Shown here piece after piece: positions 40,027-51,900 of a stretch of 64,000 nt of DNA. How positions within the stretch are numbered: position 1 is the first letter of the stretch; each line of letters begins with the position of its first letter. This DNA is from Nymphaea colorata (lineage: Eukaryota > Streptophyta > Magnoliopsida > Nymphaeales > Nymphaeaceae), in contig NC_045143.1 of NCBI RefSeq assembly GCF_008831285.2, forward strand, positions 2,205,503 through 2,269,502, read 5' to 3'. Both the position numbers and the translations under genes were made by a program. The notes under the pieces were generated by a model that saw nothing but the letters and a program-made list of their open reading frames with translations, made no database searches and was not told the origin of the DNA.

Positions 40027-42640
40027 CTTCCCGCACAAAATTCTACCTCCTTATCAATGGAATCTCGTGCACCCACCAGAGTAATCGCAAGAAAAAACCC
40101 CAGAAATCATGTCCCCGCTATTCGGACAGATCCCACGAACAGCAAACAGGTCCTTTAACAAATCTAAACTCCATTGATAAATCCAACACTACCAAGAATC
40201 GTCCAGATCCCCAGAAAAACCAGCAGATCTCCACACTGAACTACAAAATTATGAAAAATATTTCTTCAACAGCACTTCTTTGTAACAAGCTACAGCGGAT
40301 CGGGGATTCATTTGCAATTCTAGCCAGTACCCACATCCAAACTCAAAAGCAATAAGTTAGAGCCATTGGTACGAATGAAGAGTCCGTTCCTACGAAAGGG
40401 AATGAACAAGGGAACAACAAATTTGAGCCTTTTGGAGCAAAAACAGCCAAATTCCCACCAAATTACTATTGTGAATCCAAACAACGTGATCAATAAGTTG
40501 GGCAAAATGGGAACACTAAATTGGGCCTCAAAACGGTGAAACCAAGAAAAAGGGAGAAATAGTTGAAATACGATTCTGATATTGGATTCACGGGTATGCG
40601 TGAAATGAAATCCAACATGAGGATCCACATATTGTGATGCTGTTTTGGATATGGATCTAAAAAAGAAACCAAATAGCAAATTTACCAGGCCCCTGATACT
40701 TTTAAGCATCTTCTCATTTAGAACTCATGTCTGACACTAACTGAATTTGCATCAAACAATTCCATGTTTACTCAATAGTTTAACTTGAAATACACATGTT
40801 TTACATCTGAATCCTGCATCTCTAAATAACTATACTAGTATTATAAAAATCTGAAAATGACTCGAATTGGTCGGACTGCCATTTCACTCGAATCACTCGT
40901 GAATCAATAAAAAATATTGTAGTATTCGTCTTTTGAAAGTAAATAAGTAAATGATGCGTGGAAATAATTAAAACAAGTGATTAAATATTTATAACAGTAA
41001 GTGGTGATTTGCAGGAGGTGAAGCCACTCTGGTTTCCCCTATCTTCAAGGTTTATGGTTGTTTGGAGGTCTCGTAGTTCTATTTTATACATTTTAACTTG
41101 CTTATTGTATATGTCACTGTTTGTAGTTTGGATGAACAACATCCACAAGAATGGAGTTGGTCGACCAGCTATGCTATGCTCTTCAAATCCCGTAAAAAAA
41201 AAGTTGCCTTGAAAGTTCATATCGGAGCACCATGTGAAGTTGGGATTTGGAATCAAATTATTAGATACCTTCCCAATTTGCATCTACGCCACCCAACTGA
41301 TATCTCATGCTTCTGCAGTTTATTTAAACAAAATTAACTTTTATTAGTATAATTATCTTTTTTTAAAATGCTTTGCAAGATTCTATGATGGATGGAGAAA
41401 CTCCATAATTGTTGGTCATAACTTCGACGTCTTACCCAACGTGATGTGGGGTACCCTTTCCCTTGATCCACCTAAAAGCAGGAGCGTCATTTTGGTGCAT
41501 GTTATTTCGACATAATGTCTTTGAAATATGATAGATGAATGGCAAATATATGGTGTAACGCATTCGATTACCGTGACGAGACATCCAAGTTCACAACAAA
41601 TTTACGCACCAAATAATTATTTTTCCCGCACAACAAATCCTGTGTGTATTCATCGGGACAACCCGTCTAGTTTTCCCCTCAAAAAGGAAAACTCGCTCTC
41701 TCTCTCTCTCTCTTAGCCGCTTGAGGTTTTCGGCAATTCCTTGAGCGAGATAGGGGCACTGCAACATTTTCCGTTGCACCGTGACGCTGTTCTGCTTGCA
41801 GCGTCGATGAAGATGAAGAAAGGTTCGCGTTGTTGATTCAAGAAAGGCAGCAACGACCTCTGATGCCATATTCTCTTCCCGTTCTTGCTGATTGAGGAGC
41901 ACCGCCGCTGTCAATGGAAGAACTATGCGTCTCGAGTTGGTGGCAGCAAGTCTTCTATTAGCATTTACATTATATTTAGATTTTTGCCACAGCATCCCTC
42001 TTTGGCTTTTCTATGGCGTGTGCCATCTAGGGTTTTCTTTTTGTGAGATTGGTAATTTATGGGTACCGCCCCTCATAACTTGGCTTTTAGGAGTTTCTTC
42101 TTTGAAATTTCAGACTGGATCACGTATTCGTGTTTTCTAATCGAAAAGGCATTCGGGCAAACGAATGGAGATGCTGTGGACAAACTGCTGGATTCTGGGT
42201 GAGTTTTTATCTGTCTTCTTGCTATTGAAGCATTAGAAAACATCTACGAAAATCATTTATGTTGTTTATGATATCTTTCCTCTTGCAAATTTTTTCCTTT
42301 GGGGTTTTTGCTAGTGTTTGGATGCACCTATGGAAACAACTCTTGGTTGCAATTTTAGACATCTATGGGATTTTCCCTCTTGTGTGCAAGTAGGTTTTAT
42401 TTACAATCTGTTCTGTTAAGCTCTGGTTCTGGATTTTGGAGACGAAATTAAGGGAGCTTGCATCTTCCTAAAGCTCTGTCCTCAGGGATGGCATTTCACT
42501 GTCCTCAATTTATTTCTTTCTTCCTCATTTTGCCATCCACTAAACCAATTACAATATGAAGTTGAAGCCTCTGTACAGCGGCTGAATATCTACTATTCTA
42601 TGTGCTTATATCTTCATTTGCCTGTGTATGAGACAGAGAG

Positions 42641-42689
<49 letters not shown>

Positions 42690-42750
42690 AAATCTGGAAA
42701 ATCTAACCGGTTAAGCAGAATTTCAAATGTTTCAAGTTTGTTCTATGTCC
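40027..42750. other. LIP1 5' flank and intergenic region
   Basis: The LIP1 5' UTR and promoter lie at the left. Minus-strand frames at 40320-40709 could be leader or intron but have no domain. The block 41.7-42.2 kb carries a CT run at 41695-41714 and overlapping frames of up to 134 codons on both strands. None has recognisable homology, although the local base composition is less AT-rich and could mark an untranslated transcript or a decayed gene. The (GA)n run at 42644-42688 ends this stretch. Confidence 0.4.
42644..42688. repeat. (GA)n microsatellite
   Basis: About 22 GA units, just upstream of the aminopeptidase-like relic. Confidence 0.9.
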
Positions 42751-42754
42751 ACAG

Positions 42755-43108
42755 GTTCAAATGCTTCAGAAAGTTTTGAGGAGCTTGGAATTTTGAAAGA
42801 CCATCGAGCTCCTCAACTTCTTACAACCTGCTGAATCCAACATCAATAGGTACTCCATTCTTACCAGGATATGCTAAATAATGGTGTCTTAATTTTGTCG
42901 ATTCAAATGAAAATTTTATACCTGCAAGAATCATAGTGACACCTTGTAACATGCTTGATAGAAATAAAGAGAAGTTTAAATTGAAGAAGTCAAATTATTG
43001 CATACATCCTTGATTGACATATCTTTGGTTAAGACAGGCCATTATCCTGGGATGGATATTCATGATTGTTCAGTTATTAATGACAGCCGGCCACTGCAAC
43101 CAGGAGTT
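42755..43108 (+). pseudogene. Two-exon relic of an ICP55-like Xaa-Pro aminopeptidase
   Basis: ICP55 is a mitochondrial/nuclear metallopeptidase of the M24 (aminopeptidase P) family that trims imported proteins. Two adjacent exon remnants match its C-terminal half. The first, 42755-42849, has pieces VQMLQK, GILKD and YNLLNPTSIG in three different frames, so it carries at least two frameshifts and an in-frame stop. The second, 43038-43108, reads HYPGMDIHDCSVIND then RPLQPGV in one frame, matching the conserved GHYLGMDVHD metal-site region. The intron between them retains GT-AG ends and the phase that rejoins I-G-H-Y. I found no upstream catalytic-domain exons and no following 'TIEPGVYIP' exon, so this is a fragment. 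It is confidently recognised and confidently non-functional. Confidence 0.75.
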
Positions 43109-44933
43109 GTGAGTACATTTTACCTCTCTAATCAGTGTTTAATAAAAAAGTCTCTCTCTCTCTCTCTCTCTCTCTCATGGAAACTTGTTTCAAAGTGGGT
43201 TATATTTTACCAATAAAGCCTTTACATAATTGGATACTGTTAAACATATGCATAATGAATGTTTGTTTATACCTGTAAACCAGACTTCATGTTACAGATG
43301 GTTCTTTCACTGTTCGATGTGGTGGTTAATGTACAGCTTGTTCAGAAGCATGCTGCTGCCTTTTCTCTGTTGGGAAATCGTTCTTTCTACTTTCAGAATG
43401 ACAATATTATTTTTTAGGTTTATGAATATGAAGCTGAATATTCCTTGGCCTTGTTCGTGCATACTTGGCATTTTATGGATTTCTGGTTAACACTGGATTT
43501 TCAGTATGATACTGAATATTCAATTGAGTGATTAGCGCTTGGCATTTTTAAATGTGTCTCCCTTCAATTTCACAGAAGCACTTATGAGGCATTATCTATC
43601 TTACTAGCTCCGTCAAATCCATTTTAGATGTACCAAAAGAATGCGAAAGTCTGATATTTTGGCATCTAATAGTTCTATTGGAGAATCTAAAATTCAATGT
43701 GTTGTATTCTAATTTAATACATTTTCTTCAAGAACGTTGGAGATGCTTTGGGTGCTATTTTATGTAGCCACACAAAACCAAAGTTTTGAGTACACTTTGA
43801 AACACTATCAGATGTTATTTTCAGGAAGTCCTAGGATATTTTCTCCAGAATATATGACATGTAGCATAAGTGCATAACAATCACATGATTGCCAAGAAAA
43901 AAAGGTTCATCTTCTATGACTTATTAGACTTCGTCTTATAGAGGCTCTGATAGGGAATAAAAGCTAAGGCTTGTGCTTGGTAGTGAAGATGCATCTCACT
44001 GTTACTTGTTTGGTCTGCATGTTGGATGCAGGTCAAAATCCTTTTTTAAATGAACTGAGATGGTCAAATGCAGAGAAAATACATGGTTTCAATCATTTGT
44101 CACCTGGACCTTATGAGCAGCTACCTCTTTTACTCCTGAGCTGAGGATGATGTGAAAGTTAGACGGCCGTTCACTTGGTGTTTATCGTGCCCTGGTGTAT
44201 CAAGGTTTGAAGCCTTGAACCAGAGAGTTGTTGCTATGGCGGTAGACACTAGGCTATACAAAAATTGAATGAAGCTATAGCGGTGAAAATAATCACTGCA
44301 ATAGACCCCGTTCTCTTCCCACCCCCATAGGCAATAAAATCAACCGTATAACAATCACCGGTAAAGATCTTTAGTACATTCCAAAAAATTTTAGATCCTT
44401 TGGCGACTGGAATTTTACCACCCCTTTAGAGCTATAGGCAATTGTATTGCCAACTGCTCTAAGGAGTCTTTGTTGACAGTAAAAGTCGTAAGCAAAGCTC
44501 AAGATTCTGGTATGCCTTCATTATTTCTCCCTCAATTTGAGTGTCGCTCTTTTAACATTTTCATTGTAAACGCTCACCATGGAAAATATTAAAGACTACC
44601 TTTTCATTTTGTATACATATCCGTGATTCTTCCATATACTTTCACTAATGCTCTAGTTTTAATTCTTTGAGCAAAGGATTTTAAATTTTTAGTCATTTGA
44701 TAATATTTGACTTCCTACATATTTAAATCCTCTTGTGTGTAGGTGTATATACACACACACACAATTCAAATAGACTGAATTCACAAGGTTATTGGATAGC
44801 TAAAAATTAGAAATCCATATTGAAAATAATATAAACTGTTGCCAAAGAGCACCATAAATCATTTTGCCGGTGCTCCGATGACTACTTTTAATGACAGATA
44901 TTTTTTTTTTGTTTTTAGTAATCTAGTACACCT

Positions 44934-44970
<37 letters not shown>

Positions 44971-45139
44971 CAGGATATATATATATATATATATATTACA
45001 GGAGTGAAAGATCTAACGAAGTCTTTTGTTAGAAAGGGAGGTTGGGGGGTGGAGGGGAGTGTACCTGAAGATAGCCTGATATTACTTTTTTTCTTTGCAC
45101 ACTAGTCCACAAAATCCTTATACCGGCGAATTGTGAAAA
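43109..45139. other. Intergenic region with CT and AT repeats
   Basis: It contains a (TC)n run at 43151-43176 and two adjacent (AT)n blocks, each ending 'ttacagga', at about 44938-45004 (a small duplication). Otherwise it is AT-rich sequence without supportable genes. Confidence 0.5.
44938..45004. repeat. Duplicated (AT)n-ttacagga block
   Basis: Two consecutive copies of an (AT)n run followed by 'attacagga'. Confidence 0.85.
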
Positions 45140-45508
45140 TTGGCCAATCTATCGCATTTGCTTAGGAGTTTTTTGAGATGTTATAATGATCCCAAAGCAA
45201 TTCTTATTTATTCTTTAAGTCTAAGAGATCAGAGTGGATCATCAATTCACCCACTTCTATGCCGCCTGATTAGCTGTGTTGCTTTGCAGGAACATGAACC
45301 ACGATTCAGGAAAAGGGGACAACAATATGATTTGAAGCGATCAGGTCTATATTTCATGGTGACATTGGACAAGTTTCAGCCACGCAACTTATTTAATGAA
45401 CGAGAAAAAGGACATCAAGTTGCAATAGTTTATATTTTCATCCCTCATTTGATTGAAGGTGAAAATTATACTGATCAAAACTTACAGGGAACTTTATGCA
45501 CAAGGTGA
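45140..45508 (+). pseudogene. Possible degenerate PPR-protein fragment
   Basis: An open stretch of about 120 codons has spacing reminiscent of the start of a PLS-type pentatricopeptide protein: 'LLRSFLRCYNDPKAILIYS', then 'ALQEHEP', then 'KRSGLYFMV', then 'PRNLFNE', then 'IVYIFI'. The usual helical signatures are broken and no Met start is present. The resemblance is by eye and weak; it could be chance. Confidence 0.25.
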
Positions 45509-45835
45509 TGCTAACTGAACACTAAGTTATCCTTCAAATTAATTAAGACACGCATGCACACACAAACACGGACCTCTTCAGTGGTTCATAACCATGCGTA
45601 CAAGAATTAATTTCAAGAAGCTCGATGCTCCAAATGCCTAAGTGCTGAATGAAACCGTGATTCATAAAGCTATTAATGTGAAAAGCTCATGAACTATTGT
45701 TGCAGCAAAGCCAAGTCGAACTATTGTTGTGCATTTTGTGTCCAACGTCAGCTCTCTATATAGTTAGACAGGTAGAATCCCTGCCGCCTGCGTGGTGCAT
45801 GGTAGGATATGAAAGGAACCTGGGCTGCATTGAAG

Positions 45836-45836
<1 letters not shown>

Positions 45837-45901
<65 letters not shown>

Positions 45902-45930
45902 GAGAGAGAGAGAGGGGGGGGGGGGGGGGA
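45837..45930. repeat. (AT)n(GA)n(G)n simple-sequence tract truncating the pseudogene exon 3
   Basis: About 30 AT units, then GA units, then about 16-17 G. It sits exactly where the exon 3 homology of the decayed WRKY copy ends. Confidence 0.9.
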
Positions 45931-46829
45931 GATGCTGATGCTTGTGCTTAAGTATAAGAATTTTTACATGTACATAAACTTCAGTCTTTAGGAATCGAGT
46001 ATCTATGGTAACAGGAAATTTTTTGTGTTTCCTACAATAATAATTGCCAGTTGCATCTTTGCTTTATGACTTTCAGCAAGGGCACACTATTCAAAAGTGG
46101 AGGCCAATTAATCCATTTTTCTCAAGTCATTTTGCTTCAAGGTTACTAGAAGAACTCTCATCACAATAAGGTCCATTTTTTCCTTATTAACCTAGGAAGC
46201 GTATTCTGGCCTTGCGGCAAGAACAACCAAGTAAGTGCTGCCAGTTTTGTTAAACTTGCGGCAATATCTTTTTGTGGTCTGACCTGTTTTGCAGAATAAT
46301 TAAGCAAAACGTAGAGAAGAAAACAAAAACTAGTTGGGAGCAAAGCGACTTGCTGCATAATTGAGCCTAGGAAATTGTGAAGAGCCCCTGCTTTCATGAC
46401 TTTGATTTTGTATACGTGCTTATGTTTTGTAACATGAATGTTCTGATACAACGTGTAAAAACATATTAGCTTTGATAATAAAATTACTAGTTTTGTCTTA
46501 ATGGACCGATGTATTGTTTCATTGATACTCATATTTTGTCAATGAATTGAGATGTACAAGGACATTGTTTGACCGTGGTTAAACAGCAGTATCGAATGCA
46601 GAAGAGAAACAACTTGCTGCATGATTGATTCTAGGAGATTGTGAAGGGGGTCACCTTGTCAATTCCTTTTTTTATATATATATTTTGTATACGTACCCAT
46701 TTTTTGTAACATGAGTGTTCTAATACTTAGTTTTTTGTTAATGGACCACATTCATTGTTTCATTGATACTTGTATGTTGTCAATGAATTGAAATATACAA
46801 TGACATTGTTTAGCCGTGGTTAAACACCA

Positions 46830-47000
46830 TTAGCATCGATGACGGGGCGCCAGTGACATAATAGCACTGACAGTGCCCAACTGTCAAGAAACCATCAGTG
46901 TCACTGACCAGGCGTCGGTGATAGAAAATCATTTACGGTGCCCTACCATCAAGAAAGTTGGTGGCCAGTGACACTAATTACTGATGCAATGTGATCGTCG
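46830..47000. mobile_element. Transposon-like subterminal repeat fragment
   Basis: Short degenerate repeats of the type 'cggtgccctaccatcaagaaa' (near-copy 'cagtgcccaactgtcaagaaa') alternate with 'cagtgtcactgaccaggcgtcggtga'-like blocks. This is the texture of CACTA-type subterminal regions. It lies inside intron 2 of the decayed WRKY copy and has no counterpart in the two intact copies. No ends or duplicated target site were identified. Confidence 0.35.
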
Positions 47001-49263
47001 TTAAGTTCAATTCAATGATGATCATCCCATCGTGACAAATGAAGTTCCGTTTTGACTGTATATTTTGACACTGAATGAATCACCCAGCTGCTTTGATTGA
47101 CAGTTCCATTGGTGCGGTCAATAAATGCCTATTTGTCATGTTTTCCAGCGTCAGGGATTCCATTTGATTCTTGTTGTGCCTAGCAGGTGCAAATGTGCAG
47201 GAGACAAAGAGATCGAGGGGTGGGGGGAGGGGAGAGCGAGAGAGATCAGAATGAGCAAACGAGACAGTACAGATACCAACCGAGTGAACAGAAATATTGG
47301 TCGGAACATGTGAGGGATTTTGATACTGAAATAATAATCTATTGAACCTAAAAACGTTCTAAAATCTGCCATCTAAGTTTCTCCATGCTTGAAACCAAAA
47401 TAACAAAAACATTAACATAAGCCCATATCATCTGTCTCTCTTCTTTGTCCTTTTGTTTTTTTTTACTCTTTTCCTATCCCGGTGCTGAACTGAAGACCAA
47501 AGATAAGTTCAGGGTCATGGAGGCTTGCTTATCTTCATAGTTATCATAAGGTATTATATAATGGCTATAACCATTTTGTCTGGCACTGGCATAAAAATAT
47601 GGAAGTAACGTCACGTTGGCAATAATTGTAATCTTAGCTTACATAGGTTAACTATTATTTATATAGCAATTTGTGAGCTTAGCCTGTCACAGCCAAAAAC
47701 TGCTCTTGTCTTGGCTATTCAGGGGATGCATATGTTCTGATTCTCTTGGATGTGTATTTTCCGCAACCAATCTGATTCAATCATGTGATAAGATCCCTTA
47801 TTAAGAACTCAGATAGAGAGTAGGTAAGTGAAATTTTGTGAAAAAGGTTTCATCAGTGTTTTCCTAAATCATACTTTTGACCCCAAAAAACAAAAGAACA
47901 CTTATGCTGCAACACTGTAGTAAATAAACCAAGCATTTAATTAGATACAACATGTATCTTAAACCTATGTTATATAAGACAATCATCTGAAAAAGAATGT
48001 TGATTGGACGTACGTAATTGAAGGACCGGGAATCTGCAGATTCTAAGAACCAGCTAGTTAAACAAAACTTCAGAAACGCAAGAAAGTGCGTGGATAAATT
48101 GAAGTATCTCTATCAGGTAGTTTTTAATTAAGGGGGTGATCTGTTCACAATTCATCGGAGCCAGTACCATCTGAGATCTTAAACGTGATTCTTTTCTTTA
48201 CTCACTTTACGTATGAATCTTTGATCTTGTTCGCCTGGCTTGAATCCGACGCCAGAAGAATTTAGCGTCGATCAATGATTCGGTGAAGTCAAGGATGTCA
48301 GGTATCTGGAAGAAGCACTCGTTGTCTCCAGACGGAAATTTTCCGGTGAATACTCCGGCAGATCAGTGCAGAAATTCCTCATCCTGGATACTTATATCAT
48401 AATGAATCTGTTTTTAACAACCAGGGATTGCATGTACGGTATGCCTAAACTTTTGCCTTGGATCGGGGCAAGACGCATGTAAATTCAACTGAGATTAGTG
48501 CTGATCCTTTCAAACAAATGACTGTAATTCCTTGAAAAATAGATCTCATAAACCTTAAGCTAAGTTTGATAGCCCCATATCTAGGATACTCCAGCAAATG
48601 CAAGGATATCAATAAAACAAAATATCTGAAACTCGAGGGAAAGAAACATGGCCTAAGATTCTGCTAATTAGAAGCAGAAGAGGGAATTAATCATGGGTTT
48701 TGGAGCTTGACAAATCTTTGAAAGCTAATTAATACGCCCATATTTCAATATAAACACAAAGGAACGAGGGTTTCATTTCCATTCACAAATATATAGACTT
48801 AGAAATCTCAGCGGCCTTCTTCCAAACAACTATCAGGTCTTACCTGACAAATTAAGCTACAAAATCTTTTGGCTTTTTAATTAGTTGAAGCATATATATA
48901 ATCATATAATCAATACAATAGGATAGATCCGATAAAGATGAAAATCCATATAAATGCATGCATAGACAAGAAAAAGCAGAAAAAAGAGGAAGTTATGTGA
49001 TAGCGTGCAGTTGCAAATTTTTTGGTTCTTATTCTATACAAACCGGCCAGCTAGTCAAGGAAATAAGATCTACCTCAAAAAGAAAGAATTTAAAGCCTAG
49101 ACAGGTTCTTAACGCAGTCAGCTTGGACCTATATCTGGCTACATTTAGAATCATACTAGCTGTTTTCATTTGCATGACAAATCGTTCAATTACCAACCGA
49201 GGTCTTACACATTGTAACCTTATTCAAGGATTCAAAAAAAAAAAAGAAAAAACAACTTGGATT

Positions 49264-49510
49264 CACTATGCGTGTGAAAATGGCTGTTGGCGAAAGACCA
49301 TTATTACTGACGTCTAGACAGTGATATCGATGAAGATTGACTTTCACAGACGTTCGGAAGACATCAGTGAACATTGGTCTTCACCTACATGCCATTAAAC
49401 ATTCGTTTTCACCAATGGTCGTTGAGCGGACGTCGGTAAAAATAATGTTTTCACCAACACGTACTATCCCTCGCATCGGTGTAAATGTTTTCTGAGAAAA
49501 TATTATCGAA
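49264..49510. mobile_element. CACTA-like terminal/subterminal fragment
   Basis: It begins CACTATGCG and runs through 'aaaatggctgttggcgaaag' and 'attattactgacgtc', followed by repeated 'ttttcacca' and 'gacgtcggt' motifs. This order resembles the 5' end of plant CACTA (CMC) elements. It lies in a stretch absent from the homologous flank of unit 2. No transposase frame is present. A possible opposite end with the same motif style is at about 51620-51900. Confidence 0.45.
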
Positions 49511-51619
49511 GTTCAGAGTATGGTTGGTATAAGTTGTCCTATAATTGACGCCTTATTTCTGGACGTTCATGCGCTTTCAGACTTGTGGAAGTCAATTGGA
49601 AAGAAGGGTACACGATATTCAAAGTCAATTAGTCGAAGGCTTGGTAAACATACCGTACATGGTTATCTAATGCATGCATCCAAAAGATCAAAGGATTTTT
49701 CCATGGTTCAAGTGGAAATTAAAGATAAAGCCTACTTTGACTAACATAGTCCATCTATAAATATAATTACAATGACCCAAGTATAGATTGACGTGATGTT
49801 TGTTTTGATTTATTCCATGGGAAAACCGGACCCCAATTAAAGAGTTTATAGAACACTCTGCTAGTGGTTAGGTCTCCTGACTTCATTATTGTACGTTTGG
49901 GCTTTATGAGAGATCTGAAAATGTACTATCCTTTTGCAAGGCCCTATAGATACGCGGTTCCTCAACATATTTCTTTAGGCAAGAATTCCTTTCTTTAGCG
50001 TATATACAAATATTTCTTTCTTAAAACTTGAAGCATGCATCCAATCGAAACTACTGAGATGAACATGAGAGCGAAATTTCTGACTACACGCTCGAAAGAT
50101 GGTTGGTCGTATGTGTGGACTTGGATGTTGGGCCAGGAAGATTTTGGAAGAAGTTTCCACCACGTGGTCGTCGCCGGGGTCCACAGAATTTGGCGAACGG
50201 AACGCGCCTGGAACGGGAGCGAGGAAGTTTCCGGCAGGTGATCTTGAATTTCCCGGAAGTTATCAGGGACAACGGGGGTCGGGATCTTCTAAGGCAGTGG
50301 ACGGAAAAGGCGGCCGGCGGAGAGGGCCCCTGGTTTCTCACCTGATGGAAAAGATGTCTTTGTCATCCATCAGCTATCTTTAAAATAATTCTCACCTTTT
50401 GTGAAGTTGTTTGGTTGATGGCTCATATAAAAGTTGATTTTTCTTTTCTTTTCTTCGAAAAAGAGCACGTTGCTGCGATTATTTAACTCAATAGTTTATC
50501 CAACACCACCGAAGACGTAGCTGAAGGGCGATGACAGTGACTCAGGCAAACACGCATGGTCGAGATTGCAACGAAGGTTATAATACTTCCATGGATGAAG
50601 TCTCCCTTTAATTTCCGCGTGAAACAGACGCTTGTTAAATAAATGAAATTTAAACTTAAGAATGTGTTTGTTATACCACCAAGATTTGAACCTGTTTTTA
50701 TAAAAAGTTCAAACACGGTTACCAACTAATTTTGTTAATATATGCCTTGAAATGGAATGATTAGCTCTTATTCATGTAACGTGTTCCGGAAAAGAAAAGA
50801 AAATTAGACTTTGTTCACCAGGTTACCCATAGAACTGTTTAAAACAATAAATATTTTTATGAGAAAATGTGTGTGTAAGAGAATTCAAGTTTGCTGGATG
50901 GATGAAAATTTAAAAACCATCGTGAAAGTATAATAAAATGTTGTTAAAGCACAAAAAATCATTGATGCAGTATAAATTGTCACTAATTCTCCACAGTTCT
51001 GAGCTCATTCATGAAGGCCGTTTGATCCATTGTGATTGATGATTTAACGGAAAAAAAAAGTATGAACTAATTATATTAAATGATCAAAACATCCACCATC
51101 TTTTTCTCATTGTTTTCCTCTCAACCATCCGATATATTAGACGCCCTCATGCGTTAGCGGTTAGAAGAAAAAAAAGATCTACACAAAGAATGAGCAAGTT
51201 TGGTGGGTTGGGTGGAGACAGGTGTGAGCAATTGTCACACATAAAGTCACAAAAAATATTTATTTTTATATTGATACCTTAGGGCAACTTTTCTCATTCA
51301 CCTGTTGATGCCCCAACTAAAAAATTTAAAATTTATTATTAGTGTCTCCTAGCCAAAAATTTTTAACTTTGTCCCTGATACGACCTTCAATGATGCTACG
51401 AAAAATGTTAATGAAAATTTTTTCCTGACGTTAAGGCAACATTAGGGAAGTTCGTCATGTTCCGGCTGAACATCAAAGAAGATTGTGGCAATTTACTTAG
51501 TACATACAATGAAACGGCAGTAATTGGGAAAGAGAGATGGACCTTTACTGACATTACTAGCATATTGTCAGTGCATGCAGACGCATCTACAAGATTTAAA
51601 AAGCTATACATCAATGAAG

Positions 51620-51900
51620 GATAACCTCTTTACCACATTTTGAGAGGTCAGGAAAGAAAAAGAATTATATTGTTGAGCTTCTCTTTCACTGACGTCTTCC
51701 GTGGTTTATCAGTGGAACTGAAACCTTTTACGGACATTTCTCAGTTCTCGTCAACATATGCCGACTGACGCTGATGTCTTGCTTTTTGCGTCGATCAATG
51801 GTGAATTTTCACTGATGTTTTCCTTCTTAGCACGAACCTTTATTGACCCTTTTTTTTTAGGATCAGTAAAAAGTTCTTTTTTTTTTTTTTAAAGTGACGT
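51620..51900. mobile_element. CACTA-like subterminal fragment, possible partner end
   Basis: Multiple 'cactgacgtctt', 'cgtcaacatatgccgactgacgctgatgtc' and 'ttttcactgatgttttc' style repeats in both orientations. It has no coding frames. Whether it pairs with the 49264-49510 fragment is unproven. Confidence 0.35.

Larger units (their letters stand above)
45748..48382 (-). pseudogene. Decayed WRKY gene, first unit of the array, lacking the WRKY exon
   Basis: This is homologous to the WRKY genes at 53-56 kb and 61-64 kb. The exon 3 remnant (45748-45836) encodes only the C-terminal ~28 codons (ends [11 protein letters not shown], stop TGA) and then runs into an (AT)n tract, so the zinc-finger part is gone. 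Intron 2 homology is traceable: blocks near 45975-46060, 47365-47410 and 47680-47880 match 54.36-55.18 kb and 62.37-63.37 kb. Exon 2, which should carry WRKYGKK, is absent: about 115 bp lie between the flanking intron landmarks, against about 490 bp in the intact gene. The exon 1 remnant (about 48200-48382) starts MRNFCTDLPEYSPENF, then has a 1-bp deletion and later a deletion of about 35 bp. The copy cannot make a WRKY protein. Confidence 0.88.

Noticed and set aside
40320-40709. 129-codon minus-strand open frame upstream of LIP1
   Set aside because: Probably LIP1 leader or promoter DNA; Phe-rich with no family resemblance and not in phase with LIP1 exon 1.
41591-41995. 134-codon minus-strand open frame, with an overlapping plus-strand frame at 41892-42140
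   Set aside because: It crosses a CT/GA repeat and has no recognisable domain; both strands are open, so coding direction cannot be argued. Kept only as a possible untranslated transcript or decayed gene.
50035-50383. Cluster of overlapping open frames in all directions near 50.0-50.4 kb
   Set aside because: This is a GC-richer flank block shared with 57.05-57.45 kb, where the frames are not preserved, so it is not coding.
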